Shown: positions 50,567 to 60,000 of the stretch, piece after piece
Numbering within the stretch: position 1 is the stretch's first letter
How the letters are laid out: every line of letters begins with the position of its first letter
Source of the DNA: Candidatus Paceibacterota bacterium
GTDB taxonomy: Bacteria > Verrucomicrobiota > Verrucomicrobiia > Limisphaerales > UBA8199
Direction: 5' to 3'
NCBI GenBank assembly: GCA_035452965.1
Contig: DAOTCE010000003.1
Location: 62,001-126,000 of the forward strand
Length of the DNA stretch: 64,000 bases
Made by a program: the position numbers and the translations under genes
Notes under the pieces: generated by a model
Database searches by the model: none
What the model was told of the DNA's origin: nothing
What the model saw: the letters and a program-made list of their open reading frames with translations, nothing else

Positions 50567-51028
50567 ATGAAAAGAGCACTCAAGTATCTGTTGGTTACGT
50601 CTCTGCTAACGGTCGCCCTGGCGAGTGTGCCGTCGCTGCCGGCGGCAGATTCAACGGCTAAGGCCGATGGCCGCGCAACGAGCGGGACAAAAGCTGCCAA
50701 AGAGAAAGGGAAAGCCAAGCGTGATTGGTATCCCTTCTGGGGCTTCGTCGCCTCGGTGGACAAACAGGCGAACACTATCTCCTTGAAGAAGAAACAGGGG
50801 GAGCGCGTCCTTAAGCTCGATTCCGAGTCCACGCTCGAAATCAACGGCAAGCCGGCCACCCTTGGCAGCGTGAAAGTGGGCGATTACGCCCACGGCAAGC
50901 TGCACAAAAACAGTGCCGGCCAAGAGGTCATTACTGACGCCAAGTTTGACAAGGAAAAGCCGAGGAAGGACAAGGCAGCCGCCGACAAAGAAACCCGAAA
51001 AACGCCCACCTCCAAGGAAAAGCCGTAG
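50567..51028 (+). CDS. Exported protein with small beta-barrel (DUF5666-like) domain
   Basis: A 153-residue protein with an N-terminal signal peptide (MKRALKYLLVTSLLTVALAS, cleaved near LPAAD). A Lys/Ala-rich linker precedes FWGFVASVDKQANTISLKKK, then LDSESTLEINGKPATLGSVKVGDYAHGK, whose strand pattern resembles OB-like DUF5666 domains. The C-terminal 35 residues are mostly Lys, Glu, Asp and Ala. Probably periplasmic; function unknown. It is 102 bases downstream of the TM-helix protein on the same strand. Confidence 0.7.
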   Translation: MKRALKYLLVTSLLTVALASVPSLPAADSTAKADGRATSGTKAAKEKGKAKRDWYPFWGFVASVDKQANTISLKKKQGERVLKLDSESTLEINGKPATLGSVKVGDYAHGKLHKNSAGQEVITDAKFDKEKPRKDKAAADKETRKTPTSKEKP

Positions 51029-51087
51029 GGCCCTCCGCACCGGCAACCCAACCAAAAAACCGCAGTTAGAGAAACGAAATCAAATCT

Positions 51088-51414
51088 ATGCCATACGAAA
51101 TCAAGAAAACAGCTAACGGCAAGTTCATGTTCAACCTCAAAGCCGCGAATCACGAAGTGATTCTGACCAGCGAGGTTTACGAGCAGAGAGCCTCCGCGCT
51201 CGCGGGGATCGAATCAGTCCGCGCCAACGGCACGCAGGATGTGAATTTCGAGATGAAGCAATCATCTGCGAACGAGCCCTACTTCGTGCTGAAGGCCGCC
51301 AATCAGCAGGTCATCGGCAAGAGCGAAATGTATTCCTCCGAGGCGGCGGCCAAGAACGGCATCGAGTCGGTCAAGAAGAATTGCGGCTCAACCGAGATTA
51401 AAGACGTCGCCTAG
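51088..51414 (+). CDS. YegP family (DUF1508) protein, two repeats
   Basis: A 108-residue protein made of two copies of the DUF1508 module: GKFMFNLKAANHEVILTSEVY with GIESVRANG, then EPYFVLKAANQQVIGKSEMYSS with GIESVKKN. This is the YegP architecture, a small two-repeat alpha/beta fold linked to stress or stationary-phase expression in other bacteria, with no known enzymatic activity. No signal peptide, so cytosolic. It follows the exported protein gene by 59 bases. Confidence 0.93.
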   Translation: MPYEIKKTANGKFMFNLKAANHEVILTSEVYEQRASALAGIESVRANGTQDVNFEMKQSSANEPYFVLKAANQQVIGKSEMYSSEAAAKNGIESVKKNCGSTEIKDVA

Positions 51415-51622
51415 GCGCGTCTTTCAGCGGTGGCCCACCAGGCCCGCCGAGCGCCCTTGCGGTTCCTCTGTCCGCGCTGGGGCGGCCGGCGTGATGAAGC
51501 GGTTGCGCCGCCATGCACCATGCCGGTGCGATGGCGGCGCGGCTGCGCTTTGTTATTCGAACGGCAGGAATGGTGGGAATGTTGGTTAGACAGCAGAAAA
51601 CAAACCGAAAGAGAGAATCATC

Positions 51623-51913
51623 ATGAACGTGTTAGCGTTGATCATTCAACTCGTCAGCGGCGCGGTGGGCGGCAATATCGCCGGGGCGCTGCTCAAGAAG
51701 TTCAGTCTGGGGACCGCCTTGAACTCTGTTGTCGGCATTCTGGGCGGCGGCCTTGGTGGCCAGATTCTTGGCATGCTCGGCGTTGGCGGCGGGGGCGAGG
51801 GTGGGGGCGCCATGGACCTGGGCTCGATTCTGTCCAGCGTGGCGGGCGGCGGAGTAGGCGGGGGCGTTCTGATGACGATCATCGGCGTCATCCGCAAGCT
51901 GATGGGCAAGTAA
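51623..51913 (+). CDS. Small glycine-rich hydrophobic protein
   Basis: A 96-residue protein with two hydrophobic stretches rich in small residues (LIIQLVSGAVGGNIAGALLKK, GILGGGLGGQILGMLGVGGGG, and VAGGGVGGGVLMTIIGVI). It is consistent with glycine-zipper membrane association. AAGAGAGA precedes the ATG. Members of this kind are annotated only as hypothetical in related genomes, as far as I recall. It ends the run of envelope/stress-type genes that begins at 48959. The 208 bases before it contain nothing else recognised. Confidence 0.65.
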   Translation: MNVLALIIQLVSGAVGGNIAGALLKKFSLGTALNSVVGILGGGLGGQILGMLGVGGGGEGGGAMDLGSILSSVAGGGVGGGVLMTIIGVIRKLMGK

Positions 51914-52245
51914 TCCGGGCGGCCATTGGGCGGGGCAGGCGGACGGTAGCCGCCGGGAAAGTCGGTTGGCTGGATCGCGCGACCGGCGAGCCGCATCATC
52001 CGTATGGGTGGCGGTCGCACGGTCCTGGTGGCAATCCGTGTGCCGTCCTCGATCTTGCCCTCGCACAGCCCAGTGCCGCCGTTCAACTTGCGGCGGCTGG
52101 CCGCTCTCTCACCTCCCGCTCGTACTGCGCGGCCCCCTTCATCCACAAGGGATGCCAGGCTGCCTGCCGCTAATCCACCGGATTCCGGGCCAGTTTTTGA
52201 ATTGCCAGCTCCATCCAATAGCGTTGAGTATGTGCGCCAGTCTCA
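51914..52245. other. Intergenic stretch before the sensor kinase gene
   Basis: About 330 bases. Open frames on both strands are short or Arg/Pro/Ser-rich and are not supported. No hairpin terminator or promoter could be confirmed. Confidence 0.5.
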
Positions 52246-55182
52246 ATGAAACCCCGGGCGCAAGGTCACGGTAAAGCGGGGCGCGTTGGCGCCTTCAGGG
52301 AGGTCGCGTTGCTTGGCCTGCGTCTGTTGTTGTGCCTGGCCGCCGCATCCTGTTTCGCGCAGCCCCCCCCGCAGCGCACGATCCGTGTGGTCATGCGCAA
52401 TGATTTTCCGCCCTTTGTCTTCAGGAACAGCGAGGGCAAACTGCAGGGGATGCTGGTGGATGAATGGCGCATGTGGGAGAGCCAAACGGGCATCCATGCG
52501 GAAATTCATGCGCTGGATTATGACGAGGCTCTGCGGCGCATGCAGGCCGGTGAGTTCGATGTCATTGACACCGTCTATAAAACCCGGGATCGCGCGGCCT
52601 ACTGGGATTTCTCGAAGCCGTATGCCCGGATCAACTTGCCCATTTTCTTCCGCAAAGACGTGACCGGCATCACTGGCTTGAAGTCGCTCAAAGGCTTCTC
52701 AGTGGCAGCCAGGGCGGGCGGTCTGGGGGCCGATCTGCTGCAGCAGAGCGGCATTACCACGGTACTGCTTTTCACCAACTACCAGGCCATGGTCAAGGCA
52801 GCCAGCGAGCATAGAGTCAACGTGTTTGTGGCAGTTGAGCCCCCTGTCCTTTACTTCCTGCACCGGCTGGGCATCAAGGGTGAATTCAGGCAGTCCGATC
52901 CGGTGAGCGTGGGCATGCTTAGCCGGGCCGTGCGCAAGGGAGACCTTGCCTTGCTCAACACGATAGAAGACGGCTTCGCCGCCCTCAACCCGGCTGAGGT
53001 GGAGCAAGTCGAGGAGAAATGGTATGGCAAAGTCGTCGGCGGGCCTCCTGCCTTGCGGTACCTGGGTTACGCGGCGGCGGCGGCGCTGCTGGTGCTGCTG
53101 GCGTTGGTATTTCGGAACCTGGTGCTCAACCGACTGGTCGCGCGCCGTACGGCTGACCTGCGCCGGACGAACCGCACCTTGCGCATGATCACCGAATGCA
53201 ACGAAGCGCTGGTGCGGGCCACCGACGAGACCGAACTGCTTCAAGCCGTCTGCCGCCTGCTGGTCGAGGCCGGTGGCTACCGCATGGCCTGGGTCGGCTT
53301 TGCGGAGCGGGACGCAGCCAAGTCCGTCCGTACCGCCGCTCGGGCCGGTGTCGAGGACGGTTACCTGGAAGTTGCTAACATCACCTGGTCGGACACGGAG
53401 CAGGGCCGTGGTCCCACCGGCACGGCGATTCGCACGGGACAACCCGTCGTTGTCCGCAACCTCTTGACTGACCAGGGGTTTGCCCCGTGGCGCCGAGCCG
53501 CGCTTGAGCGCGGATATGCGGCCGCGGCCACCTTTCCACTCAAGAGCGAGGATCGCGTGTTGGGCGCCCTGATGGTGTATGCCGCCGAACCGAACACCTT
53601 TGAGACCGGGGAGGTGGAGTTGCTCGGGCAACTGGCCGGCGACCTGGCCTACGGCATCACCGCCCTGCGCACACGGGTGGAACACGGGCGGGCGGAGGCG
53701 GCCAGGCAGGCGGCGCACCAACGGCTGGTGAACATCATCGAGTTCCTGCCGGATGCGACGTTCGTCATTGACCAGGACAACCGGCTCATCGCTTGGAACC
53801 GGGCGTGCGAAACCATGACCGGTGTGAAGAAGGAGGCGTTGCTGGGCCGGGGCGATTACGCCTATGCGGAGCCTTTCTATAAGCAGCGGCGCCCGATGCT
53901 CATAGACCTGGTGCGGCAGTCATCACCCGAGGCCGAAGCCGTCGTGGGAGCATTCCAGCGCTCGGGGGACATGCTCTCCGCAGAGGGATTTATGCCTTGG
54001 CTCCGGGAGGGCCGCGGGGCGCATCTTTGGGGAGCGGCGGCGCCGCTGTACGACCCGGAAGGCCGCCCTTGCGGCGCCATAGAGGTCATCCGGGACGTCA
54101 CGCCATTGAAAGAGGCGGAGGAGGCTCTGCACCAAAGCGAACAACAGTTCCGCTTGATCATGGAGAACCTTGCCGACCTGGTCGCCGTGCTCGACCTGGA
54201 TGGCAATCGCATCTACAACAGCCCCTCCTACCGCGGCATCCTGGGCGACCCTGAGCAATTGCGCGGCACTTACTCTTTCGTCGAGGTGCATCCCGACGAT
54301 CGCGCGCGCGTGGAACAGGCGTTCCGCGAGACGGTTCGCACCGGACTCGGACAACGGCTGGAATACCGCATGATAGGCCAGGATGGCCAGGTGCGGCACA
54401 TCGAATCCCAGGGCAGTGTGATTCACGACGAGCAGGGCCGGGTCGCCAGGATGATCGTCGTGTCTCGCGACGTCACCAATCGCAAGCGGGCGGAGGAGGA
54501 ACTGCACCGGCTCTCGGCCCACCTGCTTCAAGTGCGTGACCTGGAGCGGCGCCACCTCGCGCGCGAGCTCCACGACACCACCGCCCAACACCTCGCCGCC
54601 CTCAGCCTCAACCTGGCCCAGCTTCGCCGAAACCTGCCTTCCACCAGCCCAGCCGCGCAAACCCAATGCGCCGAGTGCCTCGAATTGGCCCACCAGGCCG
54701 CTCAGGAAATCCGCACCCACTCCTACTTGCTTCACCCCCCGCTGCTGGAGGTGATGGGGTTGGCGGAAGCAGTCGAGGACTACGCGCAGGGGGTCACGGC
54801 CCGCTGCGGCATCCAGGTCGAGCTGGCAACCTCTCCGGATTTCGGCCGCTTGCCCGCGGATATGGAACTGGCGTTGTTCCGGGTCATGCAGGAGTGCCTG
54901 GCCAACGTTCTCAAGCATTCCCGCAGCCCGCGCGCGAAAATCCGCTTAACACGTCAGGCGTCATTGATTAAGCTCGAAGTGCAAGATATGGGACAAGGCA
55001 TACCTGTGGACAAACTGGCGCGGCTTAAGGCCCGGAGCGGCGGCTTGGGCGTAGGCCTGGGCGGCATGCACGAGCGGGTGAGCCTGCTGGGTGGCCGGCT
55101 GGACCTCGAATCCGGCCCCACCGGCACCACCGTCTGCGCCACCGTGCCCCTGGCCATGTCCCCTCCGGAAGCACACCCATAG
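52246..55182 (+). CDS. Sensor histidine kinase with periplasmic solute-binding, GAF and two PAS domains
   Basis: A 978-residue sensor. An N-terminal hydrophobic export signal (about 22-38) leads to a family 3 periplasmic binding domain (residues about 44-265: RTIRVVMRNDFPPFVFRNSEG, then GEFDVIDTVYKT and SKPYARINLPIF). A transmembrane helix lies at about 272-294. In the cytosol come a GAF domain (about 310-475), two PAS domains (about 490-630 and 635-755), a HisKA_3 dimerisation domain with His776 in LARELHDTTAQHLAAL, and a HATPase domain with NVLKHS and GLGVGLGGMHERV. This NarL-type kinase lacks a receiver domain. The response regulator begins 15 bases downstream. Confidence 0.93.
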   Translation: MKPRAQGHGKAGRVGAFREVALLGLRLLLCLAAASCFAQPPPQRTIRVVMRNDFPPFVFRNSEGKLQGMLVDEWRMWESQTGIHAEIHALDYDEALRRMQAGEFDVIDTVYKTRDRAAYWDFSKPYARINLPIFFRKDVTGITGLKSLKGFSVAARAGGLGADLLQQSGITTVLLFTNYQAMVKAASEHRVNVFVAVEPPVLYFLHRLGIKGEFRQSDPVSVGMLSRAVRKGDLALLNTIEDGFAALNPAEVEQVEEKWYGKVVGGPPALRYLGYAAAAALLVLLALVFRNLVLNRLVARRTADLRRTNRTLRMITECNEALVRATDETELLQAVCRLLVEAGGYRMAWVGFAERDAAKSVRTAARAGVEDGYLEVANITWSDTEQGRGPTGTAIRTGQPVVVRNLLTDQGFAPWRRAALERGYAAAATFPLKSEDRVLGALMVYAAEPNTFETGEVELLGQLAGDLAYGITALRTRVEHGRAEAARQAAHQRLVNIIEFLPDATFVIDQDNRLIAWNRACETMTGVKKEALLGRGDYAYAEPFYKQRRPMLIDLVRQSSPEAEAVVGAFQRSGDMLSAEGFMPWLREGRGAHLWGAAAPLYDPEGRPCGAIEVIRDVTPLKEAEEALHQSEQQFRLIMENLADLVAVLDLDGNRIYNSPSYRGILGDPEQLRGTYSFVEVHPDDRARVEQAFRETVRTGLGQRLEYRMIGQDGQVRHIESQGSVIHDEQGRVARMIVVSRDVTNRKRAEEELHRLSAHLLQVRDLERRHLARELHDTTAQHLAALSLNLAQLRRNLPSTSPAAQTQCAECLELAHQAAQEIRTHSYLLHPPLLEVMGLAEAVEDYAQGVTARCGIQVELATSPDFGRLPADMELALFRVMQECLANVLKHSRSPRAKIRLTRQASLIKLEVQDMGQGIPVDKLARLKARSGGLGVGLGGMHERVSLLGGRLDLESGPTGTTVCATVPLAMSPPEAHP

Positions 55183-55197
55183 CTTAATATCCCCCTT

Positions 55198-55836
55198 ATG
55201 AGCCGCTTGAGCATTCTTGTTGCTGACGACCATGAAATGGTGCGCAAGGGGCTGCGCGCCACTATCCAGGGCCATGCCGGCTGGGAAGTCTGCGGCGAGG
55301 CCAGCACCGGGCGCGAGGCGGTGGCCAAAGCCCGTGAGTTGCGCCCCGACATCGTCGTGATGGACTTTGCCATGCCGGAGCTAAATGGCATGGAAGCCAC
55401 CCGGCAAATTCGCGCCGCCGTTCCGCGCACCGAAGTCCTCATCCTCAGCATGCACCAGTCCGAGAAGCTCGTGCGCGAGATGCTCGCCGCGGGAGCGCGG
55501 GGTTATCTGCTTAAGACCGACGCGGGCGAGTTCCTCGTCGCCGCCCTGCAGGCCCTGTCCGAACACAAGCCCTACTTTACCCCCAAAGTCTCGGCGGTAG
55601 TTCTGCAAGGCTACCTCAATCCCGAAACGCCGGACAGCCAGGAACTAACCCCGCGCGAACGCGAGATCATCCAGCTCATCGCCGAGGGCAAGGCGACCAA
55701 GGAAATCGCCGAGACGCTCGGCATCAGCGTCAAGACCGCCGAAACGCACCGCACCAACCTGATGCGCAAGCTGGACCTCCATTCCACCGCGGACGTTGTC
55801 CGCTACGCCATCCGCAACCAGTTTGTTCAACCCTGA
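55198..55836 (+). CDS. NarL/FixJ-type response regulator
   Basis: A 212-residue transcription regulator and the evident partner of the upstream kinase. The receiver domain has the acidic pair in LVADDHEMVRKG, phospho-acceptor Asp56 in IVVMDFAMPELNG, and the conserved Lys in GYLLKTDAG. The C-terminal LuxR-type helix-turn-helix reads LTPREREIIQLIAEGKATKE, then LGISVKTAETHRTNLMRKL. Target genes are not identifiable; no conserved inverted operator was found in the short gap before it. Confidence 0.95.
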   Translation: MSRLSILVADDHEMVRKGLRATIQGHAGWEVCGEASTGREAVAKARELRPDIVVMDFAMPELNGMEATRQIRAAVPRTEVLILSMHQSEKLVREMLAAGARGYLLKTDAGEFLVAALQALSEHKPYFTPKVSAVVLQGYLNPETPDSQELTPREREIIQLIAEGKATKEIAETLGISVKTAETHRTNLMRKLDLHSTADVVRYAIRNQFVQP

Positions 55837-56048
55837 TTTGTTGGCCGAATAAGTCCCCAATGCCGCGATAGCGCTGCAGCCAGGGCGCCGACGCTCAAGT
55901 CGGGAGTGCCCTCTGAGGATACAAATACTTGCGATGCCGGCCACTTCGCTGCCGGCGGGGAACCGGGCGACTTGATTTGATGCTGCCGGGAGACAGGCTT
56001 CAGCCCGCAAGGGAGCTCTACCGGGTTTTCACCGTATTCGCGTTATGC

Positions 56049-56846
56049 TCATTTCTCGCGCAGCCCGCGAAAGACGCGCATGAAGGCTGCCAGCCGCTTT
56101 GGTTCGAGCGCGCCGAGGAATCGGCCGCCCTGCCGGAAGGTCGAGCCGACGATAAACCCGTCCGCCAGGGGGAAGTAGGTATGGATGTTTGCCGGTGTCA
56201 TGCCGGAGCCAATGAGGACAGGGACATGCGTTTGCTTCTTAACGCGCCGCAATTCGGCCACCGCCGGGGGTTCCGTGGTCCGGGCGCCCGTCACTATCAC
56301 GCCGTCCACAAGGAAGAACTCGGCCTGCTTGACCTCGTCGAGAATATCGAGGTCGCCGGTCAGCGCATGGGAGCAATGCTTCTTCTTCACGTCGCCAAAA
56401 ACTTTGATGTGCTCGCAACCGAGCTTTTTGCGCTGGCGCAGCAGGCGGCCCGCACAGCCTTCGATCAACCCCGCTCCGCCAACGTGGGCAAAGACGTAGC
56501 CCTCGACCCGCAGGAAGTCGAGGTCAGCCTCGTGCGCGATTCGAAGAGCGGTCTCGTTGGCGGCTTCGAGGACTTGGATGCCGATCGGCCCGCGGAACCG
56601 GCGGCGCGCCGCAATGGCCACACGCTGCATCACTTCGACCGCGCGCGCCGGAAGTGGCGGTTTGATATACGGCAGGTCATGGCTGTTTTCCAGGACCACA
56701 GCATCCACGCCGGCCTGGGCGTAGTGCTCCAGATCGGACAGGGCCCGGGAGATGATCGCCTGGTCATCGCCGTCGTAACGCGGCGCACCGGGCAGCGGCC
56801 GAACGGCAATCATTGCGCCGAGAAACTTGTCGGGCAGGGTTCGCAT
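56049..56846 (-). CDS. BtpA/SgcQ family protein
   Basis: A 265-residue TIM-barrel-type protein. The family pattern is visible: IAVRPLPGAPRYDG at the N-terminus (G-x-H/R-PLPG-x-P), GVDAVVLENSHDLPY, IGIQVLEAANETALRIA, VFGDVKKKHCSHAL, DGVIVTGARTTEPP, PVLIGSGMTPANI and DGFIVGSTFRQGG. BtpA was named for a cyanobacterial photosystem I biogenesis factor; other members such as SgcQ lie in sugar gene clusters, and no enzymatic reaction is established. No operon partner is evident here. Confidence 0.9.
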   Translation of the reverse strand: MRTLPDKFLGAMIAVRPLPGAPRYDGDDQAIISRALSDLEHYAQAGVDAVVLENSHDLPYIKPPLPARAVEVMQRVAIAARRRFRGPIGIQVLEAANETALRIAHEADLDFLRVEGYVFAHVGGAGLIEGCAGRLLRQRKKLGCEHIKVFGDVKKKHCSHALTGDLDILDEVKQAEFFLVDGVIVTGARTTEPPAVAELRRVKKQTHVPVLIGSGMTPANIHTYFPLADGFIVGSTFRQGGRFLGALEPKRLAAFMRVFRGLREK

Positions 56847-57048
56847 GTGTCAGTTGCTGTTGTGGCTGCTACGATTGCCGAACGCCGGGCCGGGTCAATT
56901 CGAAAGAATGGCTTCGCCGCGAAGCGACATTATCGGCTTGCCAAAGGCTGGGCCGGAGCACAAATCATCCTTTGCCGTCTAATGGTGAGGAATGTTTGCG
57001 TGTATTTGGAAATGTCATGAGCCAATCGTTCAAAGTCATCGAAGCCCT

Positions 57049-60000
57049 ATGCATAGACTCTTTGCCCGCCTGTCCGCCCGCCGCGCTCCAGCTTTCGCCG
57101 TCCTCCAGCTTCCATTCTCCCTTTTCACCGTCGCCATCGCGGCCCTGCTTGTGACGTCCTTCCCCCTGCAGGCCGGCTCGCGCGACGTGCAATGGAAGCA
57201 GGTTGAGGAAGCCATCAAGAAGGGCCTGCCCAAGACCGCTATCACCAACCTGGAACCCATCATCCAGGGCGCTCTCAAGGATAGAGCTTATGCCGAGGCG
57301 GTGAAGGCCATAGGCAAGAAGATCGCGCTGGAAGGAAACATCCAGGGCAACAAGCCGGAGCAGAAGATCGAGCGGCTGGAGGCGGAGATCGCCAAGTCAC
57401 CCAAGGAGATGGTGCCGCTGTTGGATGCGCTGCTGGCCAATTGGTATTGGCACTACTTTCAGCAGAACAAGTGGCGCTTTATGCAGCGCACCGCTACCGC
57501 CGCGCCGCCCGGCAAGGATTTCACTACCTGGGACCTGCCGCGTATCTTTGCGGAGATTGACAAGCAGTTCCGGAAGGCGCTCGGCGCGGAGAAGATCCTC
57601 AAGGCCACCCCAATTAGCTCCTGGAATGACCTGCTGGAAAAGGGCACGATGCCCGACAGTTACCGGCCCACGCTCTACGATTTCATCGCCCACGAGGCCC
57701 TCGAGTTCTACACCTCCGGCGAGCAAGCCGCCGCCAAGCCCGAGGACGCCTTCGAGCTTGCCGCCGACAGTCCGGCTCTCGATTCGAGCGATAAGTTTCT
57801 TGCCTGGTGGCGGACGTTCCCGACCAGGCAGTTACCCGACTCGCCGATCATCAAAGCTCTGACGCTCCAGGGGGCGCTGATGGCGTTTCACGAAAAGGAC
57901 AGCGACCCCACGGCCTTTTTAGACGTGGATCTAAACCGGTTGACTTACGCGTGGAACACGGCGTTCGGTGAGACCAAAAACGATCGCTACAAGGCGGCGC
58001 TAAAGGCGTTCGTGGGCAAGTGGGCCGATCACGAGTTGTCGGCGCTGGCGCGCGAGCGATGGGCGCGCGTGCTCCAGCAGGAGGGCGAGCTTGTTGCCGC
58101 CCGCCAGATCGCACTGGAGGGGGCGCAGGCGTTCCCGAAAACGGTTGGAGGCCGCCTTTGCCGCAACGTAGTCACCGCCATAGAATCCAAGTCAGCCAGC
58201 GTGACGGCCGAGCGGGTTTGGAACGCCCCCTGGCCGGACCTCACCGTGCGCTACCGCAATATTGGCGCGGTGTATTTCCGCGCAATCCCGTATGACTGGA
58301 CCGTGTTCCTGGAGAAGCGCCGCCATCGTCCCGAGAACTTGAACGACAAGGAACGCCGGGAAATCCTGGCCCGGAAGCCCGCGCTGGAGTGGTCGGCAAA
58401 ACTGCCTGCCACGACCGATTACAAGGAGAAGACGTTCACCACCCCGGCGCCCGGCGGTCTCAAGCCAAGCTACTACTTCATCGCCGCCAGCCATGATCCG
58501 AAGTTTGGCGAGACGGACAACGTTATCTCGATGACCGACGTGTGGGTGAGCAGCCTGGCGCTGGTGACGCGGACGCGCGACGGCAAGATCGAAGGTTTCG
58601 TCCTGGTCGCTGATTCGGGCGAGCCGGTTTCCGGTGCTCAGGTGGCTGTGTGGCACCTCGACAACCAGGGCAACCGCATTGCCGATCCAACCCTGACCAC
58701 GGATGAAAATGGTTTCTTCTCCCTGAAGCCGTCACAAAACCGGGGTTACCTGTTCCGGGCTCGCCACAACGGGCAGGAGTTGGCTACGGCGAATGACATC
58801 TGGTCCCACGACCGGCAGAACTGGCAGGCTCGACGGCAGGCGGCCCAGACGGTCTTCTTTACCGATCGCGCCGTTTACCGGCCCGGTCAGACGATTCAAT
58901 ACAAGGGCATTTGCCTTTGGGTGGACCAGACTAAGGACGACTACGAAGTGCTCAAGGGCGAAGAGTTAACGGTGCTATTCAAGGACGTAAATGGTAAGGA
59001 AATCGCGCGGCAAGCGCAGCGGGCCAACGATTATGGCTCTTTCGCCGGCAGTTTCACAGCCCCGCGAGACCGGCTGATGGGCGCGATGTCCCTTTCGGTC
59101 GAGGGGCGAGCGCAGGGCACGGCACACTTCCGGGTTGAGGAATACAAGCGGCCTAAATTCGAGGTGACGCTCGACGCCCCGAAGACGGCAGCGAAGCTTA
59201 ACGAGAAGGTCGCCCTGACAGGTCACGCTATGAATTACACCGGTGCTGCCGTGGATGGCGCGGCGGTGAAATACCGCGTTGTGCGCGAAGTGCAGATGCC
59301 CTGGTGGTGGGGTTGGTGGCGCGGTGGCCAGCCTCTGGGGGAAAGCCAGGAGATCGCCCATGGCACGGTCCGGACCGGCACCGACGGTTCCTTCAAGATC
59401 GAATTCACCGCCAAGCCGGATCCCAAGGTGCCCGAGAAGGACGAGCCGACTTTCATGTTCCAGATCAATGCTGATGTGACCGACAGCGCGGGTGAGACCC
59501 GCTCCGCCGATCGGGTCATCAGAGTGGGTTACACCGCTCTCGAAGCCACAATCAGTGCCGACGACTGGCAGACCGACCGCAAGCCAGTCGAGCTAAAGCT
59601 GGAGACCAAGACCCTGGACGGCGAGCCGCAGGTGGCTGAGGGCAGCCTGAAGGTGTATGCGTTGCAGGCGCCGCAGAAAATGCACCGGCCGCCGCTGTTC
59701 CGACATGAGCCATGGCGCTATGGTGGGGAGGCGGGTGAGAGCGAGCCACGCAACGACTTGTCCAACCCCAACAACTGGCCGCTGGGCAAGGTCGTCGCCG
59801 AAAAGGGGTTCACCACCGACACTAACGGCATGGCGAAGGTATCGTTCGAGCTTGCCGCAGGGGCTTACCGTGCCGTGCTGGAGACGCAGGATCGGTTTGG
59901 AAAGAAGGTCACCGGCAGGTTGCCTCTCCGGGTCCTGAAGCCGGAGGCATCGAAGCTGGAGATCAAAGTCCCGTGGGTGCTGGCGGCGCCGGACTGGGAA

